Assembly (NCBI RefSeq): GCF_015277775.1
Contig: NZ_CP063849.1
Coordinates: 434,001 to 498,000, forward strand
Source of the DNA: Paludibaculum fermentans
GTDB lineage: Bacteria; Acidobacteriota; Terriglobia; Bryobacterales; Bryobacteraceae
Direction of reading: 5' to 3'
Length of the DNA: 64,000 nucleotides
Part shown: piece by piece, positions 54,221-62,972 of the stretch
How positions within the stretch are numbered: the first letter of the stretch is position 1
Layout: every line of letters begins with the position of its first letter
The notes under the pieces: model-generated
Told to the model about the DNA's origin: nothing
Database searches by the model: none
What the model saw: the letters and a program-made list of their open reading frames with translations, nothing else
Translations under genes and position numbers: made by a program

Positions 54221-56620
54221 ATGATCAGCATGCTCGTCCACCAACCTACCCGGGGTGTATCCAGGCTGTCGAAGCTTGCATTCACGCCGATGCTGGCGCT
54301 CTGCGCAATGTCGGGATCTCTCTACGCTCAAGTCAACGTTCTGACTGCAAATTACGATTCTTTCCGAACGAATTCCACGAATTCGGAGACGGTTTTGCAG
54401 CACTCGAACGTCAACCCAAACCAATTTGGGAAACTCTATTCACTGCAAGTAGATGGCCAGGTTTACGCCCAGCCGCTGTACGTATCCGGTGTGGAAGTAC
54501 CCGGCTATGGGAAGCGGAATATCCTGGTCGTCGCCACTATGCACAACTCGGTGTACGCCTTTGATGCGGCGGCTCCGCCCACGAATCCACCGCTGTGGAA
54601 GGTCAGCCTGGGTACGCCCGTGCCCTCGGCCAACTACAGCATCGAGTACTACTACACCGACATCAGTCCGGAAGTTGGGATTCTATCGACTCCGGTGATC
54701 GAGGCCTCGACCAATACGATCTATGTGGTCGCCTCCACCTACAGCGATCGCGCTTACTCGTTCAAACTACACGGTTTGGACCTGGCGACCGGCGTCCAGG
54801 TGGCGGGCGGGCCGGTCACCATTTCCGGCCAGGTGGAAGGCGTCGGCAGCGACAACAAGGACGGAATTGTGTCCTTTGTGCCGTTTGCCCATATCCAGCG
54901 TCCAGCGCTGCTGCTCCACGACGGAGTGGTGTACGTCGGATTTGGCTCCCATGGTGATTCCGGTGTCTATCACGGTTGGCTGTTCGGCTACAGCGCCGCG
55001 AATCTGACCCAGCAGGTGTCTGTCCTGAACACTTCCCCGGATGCCGAGGGCGCCTCCTTTTGGATGACCGGCCACGGCCCATCGGTGGACGAGGATGGCA
55101 ACATCTACACGGCTACGGCGAACGGAGGCTTCGACGGCCAGCGGGATTTTGGGCAGAGCTTTCTGAAGCTTGACGCCAATTTGGGGGTACTGGACTCGTT
55201 CACGCCGGACAACTGGCAGTATCTGAACGACGTGGACAACGATTTGGGCTCCACCACGCCGATCCCCCTGCCTGGGACCGATCTGCTGATCGGCGGCGGC
55301 AAGGAAGGTGTGTTGTACGTGATCAAGCGCGGCAACATGGGCCAGATGAGCGAAGGTAACCCGCTGGCGGTGCAGAGCTTCCGCATTGCCGAGGCGGGAC
55401 TGTACAACATGGCGTACTGGAATCGGCCGGGGGCTCCGTTGCTGTTCGTGCAGGGCTTCGGCGCTCCGGTGCGGGCCTATCAGCTCAAGGACGGAAAGTT
55501 CGACACGACGCCGGTGAACGAATCTGTGAACGCGGGCGGCATTCCGTTTCTAGGGATGACCGTTTCATCGAACCAGAATGATCCTTCGACGGCGATTCTG
55601 TGGACCACCTCCACCGACGGCGGCAACGTGGGCCGTCCGTGGCCGGGCGTTTTCCACGCCTTTGATGCCACGGACCTGACGCAGGAAATCTGGAACAGCG
55701 ACATGGCGGCTGGGGATACGCTGCCCAGTTTCGCCAAGTTCGGGAATCCGACCGTGGCCAACGGCCGCGTCTACGTTCCGACGTTCTCGAATCAGATCGC
55801 GGTCTACGGGCTCCGGTCCGGAGGCAGCAACGGTCTCTCTGAGATCACGGTTGGCAACGCGTTCAGCATGCAGGGCGGCGCGGTCTCACCGGGCGAACTG
55901 GTGGCCATCACGGGTACGGGCATCGGTCCGGACACGGCGGTGGAGTACAAGGCCGACGACAGCAGCACCGGCACGCTGCCCCAGATTCTGGGCGGAGTGA
56001 AGGTGCTGTTCGACGACCAGCCGGCATCCATCGTTTATGCGTCGTCCACCAAGGCTCTGGCGGTGGTGCCTTATTCCGTGATCGGCAAAACTTCGGTCAC
56101 GGTGACACTGCAACATGACGGCCTGACAACGGAACCCCAGGCGCTGGAAGTGACGGATGCTCATCCGGGTATCTCCACCGTGGACGGTTCCGGTGTGGGC
56201 GCGGGCGCCTTCGACAACGAAGATGCAACGGCCAACTCACCGCAGAATCCGGCCTATCCGTCGACGACGATCTCCGGGTTGATTACCGGTGTGGGGATCA
56301 CTGATCCTCAGAACGACAGTATCGATGAAACGTACATTCCCTTCAACTTCCCCCTGCCGAAGCTGACGGTGACGGCGAGCATCGGCGGGGTGGATGCCGA
56401 GGTGCTGTACGCGGGCGGGAAACCGGGTCTGCTGGGACCGGTGCTGTACGTGCGGATTCACGTGCCGGACCAGATCCAGCCGGGCAGCGCGGTTCCGTTG
56501 GTGGTCCGTGTCGGCGAGTTCACCAGTCCGGCGGTGACGGTGTCTATCGCGGGCGACGGAGCGGCTCCACTCTCCTCGAGCCAGCACGTTGTGCCGAACC
56601 GTCAGTTCGGGAAGCGGTAA
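54221..56620 (+). CDS. Secreted PQQ-like beta-propeller protein with TIGR03437-type C terminus
   Basis: A 799-residue exported protein. The signal sequence is near residues 15-37 (LAFTPMLALCAMSGSLYAQ); ATG 54230 is an alternative start. Residues about 40-530 are a propeller of PQQ-like type with blades such as LVVATMHNSVYAFDAA and VYVPTFSNQIAVYG, and a SFWMTGHGPSVDEDGNIY segment. The remaining about 250 residues form the 'Solibacter' TIGR03437-type domain (VSPGELVAITGTGIGP, GGVKVLFDDQPASIVYAS, SAVPLVVRVGEF). No enzymatic Trp-docking or Ca-binding site of PQQ dehydrogenases is seen. A terminator follows at once. Confidence 0.88.
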   Translation: MISMLVHQPTRGVSRLSKLAFTPMLALCAMSGSLYAQVNVLTANYDSFRTNSTNSETVLQHSNVNPNQFGKLYSLQVDGQVYAQPLYVSGVEVPGYGKRNILVVATMHNSVYAFDAAAPPTNPPLWKVSLGTPVPSANYSIEYYYTDISPEVGILSTPVIEASTNTIYVVASTYSDRAYSFKLHGLDLATGVQVAGGPVTISGQVEGVGSDNKDGIVSFVPFAHIQRPALLLHDGVVYVGFGSHGDSGVYHGWLFGYSAANLTQQVSVLNTSPDAEGASFWMTGHGPSVDEDGNIYTATANGGFDGQRDFGQSFLKLDANLGVLDSFTPDNWQYLNDVDNDLGSTTPIPLPGTDLLIGGGKEGVLYVIKRGNMGQMSEGNPLAVQSFRIAEAGLYNMAYWNRPGAPLLFVQGFGAPVRAYQLKDGKFDTTPVNESVNAGGIPFLGMTVSSNQNDPSTAILWTTSTDGGNVGRPWPGVFHAFDATDLTQEIWNSDMAAGDTLPSFAKFGNPTVANGRVYVPTFSNQIAVYGLRSGGSNGLSEITVGNAFSMQGGAVSPGELVAITGTGIGPDTAVEYKADDSSTGTLPQILGGVKVLFDDQPASIVYASSTKALAVVPYSVIGKTSVTVTLQHDGLTTEPQALEVTDAHPGISTVDGSGVGAGAFDNEDATANSPQNPAYPSTTISGLITGVGITDPQNDSIDETYIPFNFPLPKLTVTASIGGVDAEVLYAGGKPGLLGPVLYVRIHVPDQIQPGSAVPLVVRVGEFTSPAVTVSIAGDGAAPLSSSQHVVPNRQFGKR

Positions 56621-56627
56621 AACAGAA

Positions 56628-56662
56628 GGGGCTACCGGTGCTACCCGGTAGCCCCTTTTATT
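56628..56662 (+). terminator. Intrinsic terminator, possibly bidirectional
   Basis: GGGGCTACCGG (56628-56638) pairs with CCGGTAGCCCC (56645-56655) over a six-base loop, followed by TTTTATT. It lies 8 bases after the plus-strand stop codon and directly beside the stop of the convergent receptor gene. The opposite strand also ends in T-containing sequence, so both genes may use it. Confidence 0.88.
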
Positions 56663-56663
56663 A

Positions 56664-59600
56664 CTAAAACTTCCAGCGCAGATTCAACTGGCCCTGGCGC
56701 GGTGAACCGGCCGGCAGGAAGACGTGGGTGCTGGTGATGACGCCGCCGTTGGCGTTGTTCACGGTCATGTTGGGCTGGCCGTAGTTGACGTGGTTCAGCA
56801 GGTTCTGGAACGAAGCCCCGATCTGCACTTCGCCCGCCTTTTCAAACCTCACCTTCTTCATCACCCCTGCGTTGAACACCACATAGCCGGGTCCTTCGAC
56901 AGAGTTGCGGGCGGCGTTGCCGAAGCGGCCGGCAGTGGGCACCGCGAACGTTGTGCGGTCGAACCAGGCGCCGAGCGTCCCCGGGTAGCTGACGGCGCTG
57001 ATGGCATCGGGGCGGCCGCCGACATTGTTGGTGTTGGACGGGTCGCTGCCGGAGAACTGCGGGTTCAACCAGTTGCCGGTGCTGAAGTTAATGAGCGCAT
57101 TGAGCTGCCAGCCGCCCAGGAGCTTGCCCTTGCCCAGGGGGAGTTCCCACAAGGCCTGGTTCATCCACTGGTGGCGGGGGATGGAGTAGACATCGGCGCG
57201 GTCGCGGCGGCGGTCGTAGGCGTCCTCGATCTGGGTGTTGATCTCGGCGTTGTTGGTGTCGTCCACTTCGCTGAGCTCCTTGGCCCAGACCCAGGTGGAG
57301 TTGAACTGCAGGCCGCGTGACATGCGCTTGGTGATGCCGGTCTGGAGGCCCTGGTAGCTGTTATTGGCTCCGTTTTCCGCAAAGACCACGTTGTTGTAGA
57401 TGGGGTAGGGGCGGCGCGACTGGGCGAAGGCCACGGACGAGGCGCGGGGCTGATTGATGTTGCGCATGTAGGGCAGTTGCGTGCCCTTGGAGCCGATGTA
57501 GCTGAGGCGCAGGCCGAAGTCGCGGGACAGTTCACGCTCGAGCGTGAACGAATACTGCAGCGAGTAGGTGTTCTTGAGGTCTGACGCCAAGCCGTTCAGA
57601 TTCAGCGTGCCGGCGCTGCCGGGGGCGGCAAAGGGCTGGGCCAGGGTGAACAGCGGGGCTCCGTTGGCGAAGGCGTTGTTACTGGTGGTGGAGACGGCGA
57701 AGGGGCCGGCGATCTGGCCGCCAAGAGCGCCGACGGAGTAGTGGCCGTAGTAGATGCCGGCGCCGCCGCGGATGACGGTTTTGCCCGAGTTGTCGACGCG
57801 GTAGGAGAAGCCGGCGCGCGGGGCCCAGTTGTTGTTGTCGGAAGTGCGCAGCGAGCGGCCCAGGCCGATGCTGTCGGCGGTGATGATGGGCAGGGTGGAG
57901 GGGTAGTAGGGGCTGACGAGGCTGCGCGCGGCGGAGGTCGGCAGCACGGCCGCGCCGGTGGCGACGTCGAAGTTGTAGAAGTTGTCGCCGCGGGCCGAGG
58001 CGGGCTGGTTGTACTCGTAGCGGATGCCGTAGTTCAGGCTGAGGCGCGCGTTGAGTTTGAAGTCGTCCTGGACGTAGAACGAAGCATCGGTCCAGCGGAA
58101 GTACTGGGCGGCGTAGGGGTCGAGGCGGGTGACGGTGGTGGGCAGGCCCAGCAGGAAGTCGCCGTAGGGCTGGCCGGTGTAGCGGTTCTGGAACGAGAAG
58201 TTGCCGAACAGGGCGGCGTTCGAAGTGACGTGCTTGTTCACCATCCAGTGCACCATCTCGGCTCCGGCCTTGAAGGTGTGGCGGCCGGCGATCTTGGTGA
58301 TGTTGTCGGCGAGCTGCCAGTGATTGTCGACCACGGGGTTCAGCAGGCTCTGGGTGTAGGTGCTGAGGCCGGTGACGGCGAAGTTCGGTACACCAGGAGC
58401 TCCGGAGCGGACAGGCAGGCCGGTGATGCCGATCTGGTCGAGCAGGCTCTGGCCCTTCACGTCGGCGGACGATTTTGATTCCAGCGCGACCAGGCCGGCG
58501 CGGAACTCATTGAATAGAGTGGGGCTGACGGTCCAGATGTCCCCGAAGCTGACGAAGTTCATCTGGCGCAGGTTCTTGGAAGTGCCTTCGGTGACGGGTG
58601 GCAGCTGGCCGCGGGCGCCGGGGATGTCGTAGTCGTCGTACTTCCACTGGTAGCGCAGGAAGGCGGAGTGGGCGCTGGTGAAGTTGTGGTCGATGCGGGT
58701 TTCGAAGAGGTGATGGACTTCCGGGCCGTTGAAGGCCGCGCGGTAGTTGCCGGCGGTGAGTGAAGCGTCGCCGAAGTTGGGCAGCGGGTAGAGCAGCGCC
58801 TGGGCCTTCAGGGCTTCCGGCGTCAGGCGGCTGACGGGGATCTTGTTGTCGGTGAAGGGCGCGTTGTTGGCGAAGGGGTCGCGGACGGCGGCGTTAAACT
58901 GCCCGCCGCGCTGGGCGAGCGTGGGGACGCTGGAGGTGAAGGGGTAGCTACGGACGCCGCGGATCTCCTCAAACGTGAGGAAAGCAAAGGTCTTATCCTT
59001 GCGGAGAGGGCCGCCGGCGCTGAAGCCGAAGTCGTGGATGTTCTGGAACGGGCGGGCGGTGAGGAAGGGGTTGCGGGCGTCGAGCGCGGCGTTCTTGCCG
59101 TACCAGAAGAGGTCGCCGTGATACTGATTCGTGCCGGACTTGGTCACCGTGGTGACCGTGCCGAGGCCGCCAAATTCGGCTCGGTTGGTGGTGAGGTTGG
59201 CGGTGAACTCCTCAACGGCTTCCATGGAGGGCTGGGAGACGGGGTCCGGGCTGCCGAAGTTGCCGAAGTTGGTTTCGATTCCGTCGACCTTGAGCTTCAG
59301 GCCGTTGGGGCCGCCGCCGGGCACCATCCAATAGGCTCCGCTGCCCATCTGGACGACACCGGGCACGGTGAGGGGCATGAGGTTGGCGATGAGGCCGGAG
59401 TCGCCGGAGTTGTTGTAGACGCTGCGCAGATTGGAGGGCAGTTCCTGGATCTGCTGCTTCGAGAGGCCGAAGGAGACGCTGGGCGACTCGGTCTGAATGA
59501 CGGGCGAGGCGGATTCGGCGACGGTGACTTCAGCCGACGACGATTCGAGTGCGAAGTGCAGGTCCTGGCGCAGGGTACGGAACGCGGCCAGCGAGAGTCC

Positions 59601-59858
59601 GGCGGCTTCCAGTTTGCGGAAGCCCTTGGCCTCGGCGGCGAGTTTGTAGGAGCCGGGGGCCAGGTTCGGGAAGAGATAATTGCCGGTGCTGTTGGTGGCG
59701 GTCTCGACGCGGACGCCGGTGGCCTCGTTAGTTAACACCACGGTAGCGCTGGGGATAGGAGCGCCGCTAGGGTCGACGGCCAGGCCTGTTACGGTGCCCA
59801 ATGGCGACTGGGCCAGTAGACATACACTGAGAGCGCACAGGAAAAGAAGAAGACGCAT
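56664..59858 (-). CDS. Second Oar-like TonB-dependent receptor
   Basis: A 1064-residue outer-membrane protein with a Sec signal (MRLLLFLCALSVCLLAQS). Residues about 20-100 are the carboxypeptidase-regulatory domain (TVTGLAVDPSGAPIPSATVVL, NSTGNYLFPNLAPGSY). A plug follows (SFGLSKQQIQELPSNL) and then the barrel, ending LNLRWKF with the terminal Phe. It lacks sulfatase neighbours and is instead 17 bases downstream of a threonine ammonia-lyase gene on the same strand. Ligand unknown. It differs from the first receptor in length and plug sequence but belongs to the same acidobacterial group. Confidence 0.92.
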   Translation of the reverse strand: MRLLLFLCALSVCLLAQSPLGTVTGLAVDPSGAPIPSATVVLTNEATGVRVETATNSTGNYLFPNLAPGSYKLAAEAKGFRKLEAAGLSLAAFRTLRQDLHFALESSSAEVTVAESASPVIQTESPSVSFGLSKQQIQELPSNLRSVYNNSGDSGLIANLMPLTVPGVVQMGSGAYWMVPGGGPNGLKLKVDGIETNFGNFGSPDPVSQPSMEAVEEFTANLTTNRAEFGGLGTVTTVTKSGTNQYHGDLFWYGKNAALDARNPFLTARPFQNIHDFGFSAGGPLRKDKTFAFLTFEEIRGVRSYPFTSSVPTLAQRGGQFNAAVRDPFANNAPFTDNKIPVSRLTPEALKAQALLYPLPNFGDASLTAGNYRAAFNGPEVHHLFETRIDHNFTSAHSAFLRYQWKYDDYDIPGARGQLPPVTEGTSKNLRQMNFVSFGDIWTVSPTLFNEFRAGLVALESKSSADVKGQSLLDQIGITGLPVRSGAPGVPNFAVTGLSTYTQSLLNPVVDNHWQLADNITKIAGRHTFKAGAEMVHWMVNKHVTSNAALFGNFSFQNRYTGQPYGDFLLGLPTTVTRLDPYAAQYFRWTDASFYVQDDFKLNARLSLNYGIRYEYNQPASARGDNFYNFDVATGAAVLPTSAARSLVSPYYPSTLPIITADSIGLGRSLRTSDNNNWAPRAGFSYRVDNSGKTVIRGGAGIYYGHYSVGALGGQIAGPFAVSTTSNNAFANGAPLFTLAQPFAAPGSAGTLNLNGLASDLKNTYSLQYSFTLERELSRDFGLRLSYIGSKGTQLPYMRNINQPRASSVAFAQSRRPYPIYNNVVFAENGANNSYQGLQTGITKRMSRGLQFNSTWVWAKELSEVDDTNNAEINTQIEDAYDRRRDRADVYSIPRHQWMNQALWELPLGKGKLLGGWQLNALINFSTGNWLNPQFSGSDPSNTNNVGGRPDAISAVSYPGTLGAWFDRTTFAVPTAGRFGNAARNSVEGPGYVVFNAGVMKKVRFEKAGEVQIGASFQNLLNHVNYGQPNMTVNNANGGVITSTHVFLPAGSPRQGQLNLRWKF

Positions 59859-59875
59859 AAGTCTTCATTTTGACA

Positions 59876-61084
59876 TCATTGGACGCGCTCATGCACATAA
59901 CCGGCGGTGGTAAGGGCCGCCATGAGTTCCTGAATATGGCTGGTGCCGCGAGTCTCCATGGTGACGTCGATGACGGTGTCGCCGAGGTTGACGCCGTAGT
60001 AGGCGCGGTCGTGCATGGTTTCGACGATATTGGCCTTCTGCTCCTCGATGACTTCGCAGAGGCGGCGCAGGGCTCCGGGGTGGTCGGTCAGGTGGATGCG
60101 GAGGCGGACCAGGCGTCCATCCTTGACCAGGCCGCGTTCGATGATGCGGGAGAGAAGGGTGACGTCGATGTTGCCGCCGCATACCAACAGGCCGATACGT
60201 TTGCCCTGGTAAGCGGTCTTCCGCTGGAGCACGGCGGCCAAGGCTGCCGCTCCGGCGCCTTCCGCCAGCATCTTCTCGCGTTCCAGCAGCAGGAGGATGG
60301 CGTTGGCGATCTCTTCCTCCTCGACGACGACCATGGAATCGACGTATTTGCGGACCAGCGGCAGTGTGAGCTCTCCGACGCGGCGGACGGCGATGCCATC
60401 AGCGATGGTGGTGGCGGCGTCGACGGTGACGGGGCCGGTGCTCTTCAGGGCAGCGGCCATGGACGGGACGCGGGCCGCTTCCACGCCGACGATCTCGATG
60501 CGCGGGTTGATTTCCTTGACGGCGCAGGCCAGGCCGCCCAGGAGTCCGCCGCCGCCGGCGGGCGCGATGATCACGTCGAGGGCCGGGTTCTGGGCGAGCA
60601 TTTCCAGGCCGAGCGTGCCCTGGCCGGCGATGACGGCCTCGTCGTCGAAGGGGTGGAGGAACGTCAGGCCGTCGGCTTCGCACTGGCGCACGGCTTCCTG
60701 GTAGGCCTCGTCGTAATTGCGGCCGTGCAGGACCACCTCCGCGCCATAGCCGCGGGTGGCGGAAACCTTCACCAGGGGCGTCGCGAGCGGCATGCAGATG
60801 CGGGAGCGAATGCCGCGCGCGGTGGCGTGGTAAGCGACCGCCTGGGCGTGGTTACCGGCCGAGGCGGCGATGACGCCGCGCGACTTTTCCTGATCTGTGA
60901 GCGTAAGGATCTTGTTGAGCGCTCCGCGTTCCTTGAACGAGCCCGTGCGCTGCAGGTTCTCCAGCTTGAGGTAGAGTTCGTTGCCGGAGAGCGCGGAGAG
61001 GGACTCGGAATGGACGAGCGGGGAGAGGCGGATGGACTCCCGGATGCGGGCCATGGCCTTCTGGATTTCCACGAGTCCGATCAT
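59876..61084 (-). CDS. Threonine ammonia-lyase (short, catabolic type with ACT-like domain)
   Basis: A 402-residue PLP enzyme that converts threonine to 2-oxobutyrate and ammonia. The PLP lysine is Lys51 in TGSFKERGAL; the phosphate-binding glycine loop is IAPAGGGGLLGG. Residues about 325-402 form an ACT-like domain (RLRIHLTDHPGALRRLCEVIEE), which in this subgroup replaces the two ACT modules of biosynthetic IlvA. The start at ATG 61084 opens with GLVEIQKAMARI. It is followed after 17 bases by the receptor gene. Role in isoleucine biosynthesis or catabolism cannot be settled here. Confidence 0.93.
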   Translation of the reverse strand: MIGLVEIQKAMARIRESIRLSPLVHSESLSALSGNELYLKLENLQRTGSFKERGALNKILTLTDQEKSRGVIAASAGNHAQAVAYHATARGIRSRICMPLATPLVKVSATRGYGAEVVLHGRNYDEAYQEAVRQCEADGLTFLHPFDDEAVIAGQGTLGLEMLAQNPALDVIIAPAGGGGLLGGLACAVKEINPRIEIVGVEAARVPSMAAALKSTGPVTVDAATTIADGIAVRRVGELTLPLVRKYVDSMVVVEEEEIANAILLLLEREKMLAEGAGAAALAAVLQRKTAYQGKRIGLLVCGGNIDVTLLSRIIERGLVKDGRLVRLRIHLTDHPGALRRLCEVIEEQKANIVETMHDRAYYGVNLGDTVIDVTMETRGTSHIQELMAALTTAGYVHERVQ

Positions 61085-61298
61085 TGGGGCAGCACCTGGG
61101 GCATGTATTTCAGACTAGCGCGGATGGGTGGGGCGGCTGTAGCCAGGAGGGTTCCGACGACGGTGATTTCCGGGGTGGCGCCGATGGGTCCCGGGCGCCG
61201 GCCGGGCTGCCTGGAAGGCTGGGGTCAGGAGCGGCTCGGAGCAGGGCGGCCGAAGAAACTTGGCGAAAAATGGGCGTTTTCGCTAAAATGGTATTTCC

Positions 61299-62924
61299 TT
61301 GATTTCCGTCAACAACCTCACCATGCGCTTCGGCGCCAAGATTCTGTTCGAAGACGTCACCACTACGTTTCTGCCCGGGCGGCGCTACGCCATTTCCGGG
61401 CCGAACGGAGCGGGGAAGTCGACGCTGATGAAGATCTTCACCGGCGAGCTGGATGCCTTTAAGGGCTCGGTCACTAAACCCAAGCGCATGGGCGTGTTGC
61501 GGCAGGATCAGTTCGCCTTCGACGCATTCCGCGTGCTGGACGTGGTGATCATGGGCAATGCTCCGCTGTGGCAGGCGATGCAGGAGCGTGAGGTGTTGTA
61601 CGAGAAGGACCCCGCGCTGCTCACCGACGACGACGGGATGAGGTTGGGTGAGTTGGAAGGCATCGTTGGCGAAGAAGGCGGCTATAGCGCCGAGAGCGAC
61701 GCGGCCATCCTGTTGTCCGGGCTGGGTGTCGACGACGAACTGCACGAGCGCCGCATGGGTGAGTTGCAAGGCGGGCAGAAGGTTCGCGTGCTGCTGGCGC
61801 AGGCGCTGTTCGGCAATCCCGAAGTGCTGCTGTTGGACGAACCGACGAACCACTTGGATTTGGACTCGGTCCACTGGCTGCAGGACTACCTTTGCAAGTA
61901 TGAAGGGCTGCTGATCGTCATCTCCCACGACCGCCATTTCCTCAACAGTGTCTGCACGCACACGGCGGATATCGACTACGAGACGGTGATCACCTACACC
62001 GGCGGCTACGACGACATGGTGCTGGCGAAGATGCAGATCCGGTCGCGCATCGAGGCCCAGAACGAGCAGCGCGAGAAGAAGATCGCCCAGTTGAATGAGT
62101 TCATCGCGCGGTTCTCGGCCGGTACGCGGTCGAGCCAGGTGACATCGCGCAAGAAGGAAGTGGAACGGCTGCAGAACTCCGACCTGGCGCGTTCGAATAT
62201 CCAACGGCCGTTCATCCGCTTCCAGATCGAGCGCCCCTCCGGCCGCCATCCGCTCGAGATCCAGGGCTTGTCGAAGTCGTACGACGATCTCAAGGTGATT
62301 ACCAAGTTCTCGGCCAAGATCGCTCGCGGCGAGAAGATTGCATTGATGGGCCGCAACGGCTGCGGTAAGACCACGATGCTGCGCAGCGTGCTGCGCAATG
62401 CGCCGGGCGGTGTCGATGAAGCGGACCGGGCGTTTGCGATCGACGCAGGCACCGTTACGTGGGGGCACGAGGTCTCGGTTGGCTACTTCGCGCAGGACCA
62501 TCGCGAGTCGATCCAGCACGGGATGACGGTGATCGAGTGGCTCTACCAGTTCGACCCGCGCGCGTCGCAGGAAGAGTTGCGCGGGCTGCTGGGGCAGATG
62601 CTGTTCAGCGGCGACGATGCGTTGAAGCCCACACAGGCCCTTTCGGGCGGCGAGGCGGCCCGCATCATCTTCTGCCGGCTGATGCTGCAGAAGCCGAATC
62701 TGCTGGTGTTGGACGAACCCACCAACCACCTGGATCTGGAATCGATCAATGCGTTGAACATCGCGCTGCAGAAGTATGAGGGTACGGTGTTGCTGGTGAC
62801 GCACGATCACGATGTGATCGAAGAAGTGGCGACGCGCATCTGGCACTTCGACCACGGCAAGATTGAAGACTTCCCGGGGACCTACGAAGAGTACCAGGCG
62901 GCCCAGGCGCAGGAGAAAAAGTAA
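61299..62924 (+). CDS. ABC-F family ATPase (YbiT-like)
   Basis: A 541-residue soluble protein with two ATPase cassettes and no membrane part, so it belongs to the ribosome-associated ABC-F group. Walker A motifs are GPNGAGKST and GRNGCGKTT. The second cassette has the classical LSGGEAARI signature, while the first reads LQGGQKVRV. Both Walker B motifs are LLDEPTNHLDLDS/LVLDEPTNHLDLES. The inter-domain linker contains TRSSQVTSRKKEVERL, similar to YbiT. It starts with TTG 61299, as upstream codons are stopped by TAA at 61284; the ribosome-binding site is weak. A ribosome-protective or translational role is expected. Confidence 0.9.
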   Translation: MISVNNLTMRFGAKILFEDVTTTFLPGRRYAISGPNGAGKSTLMKIFTGELDAFKGSVTKPKRMGVLRQDQFAFDAFRVLDVVIMGNAPLWQAMQEREVLYEKDPALLTDDDGMRLGELEGIVGEEGGYSAESDAAILLSGLGVDDELHERRMGELQGGQKVRVLLAQALFGNPEVLLLDEPTNHLDLDSVHWLQDYLCKYEGLLIVISHDRHFLNSVCTHTADIDYETVITYTGGYDDMVLAKMQIRSRIEAQNEQREKKIAQLNEFIARFSAGTRSSQVTSRKKEVERLQNSDLARSNIQRPFIRFQIERPSGRHPLEIQGLSKSYDDLKVITKFSAKIARGEKIALMGRNGCGKTTMLRSVLRNAPGGVDEADRAFAIDAGTVTWGHEVSVGYFAQDHRESIQHGMTVIEWLYQFDPRASQEELRGLLGQMLFSGDDALKPTQALSGGEAARIIFCRLMLQKPNLLVLDEPTNHLDLESINALNIALQKYEGTVLLVTHDHDVIEEVATRIWHFDHGKIEDFPGTYEEYQAAQAQEKK

Positions 62925-62972
62925 GGGCCGGCAGATCGCCAGCCCTCGCTTGCATTCAGTTGGTTGACGGGG

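Noticed and set aside
59870-61462. 530-codon frame antisense to threonine ammonia-lyase and into the ABC-F gene
   Set aside because: It overlaps two clear genes and contains no known domain; it reflects high GC at third positions.
61110-62855. 581-codon frame antisense to the ABC-F ATPase
   Set aside because: The ABC-F frame has both Walker A, signature and Walker B sets. The opposite frame mirrors them and has no domain of its own.
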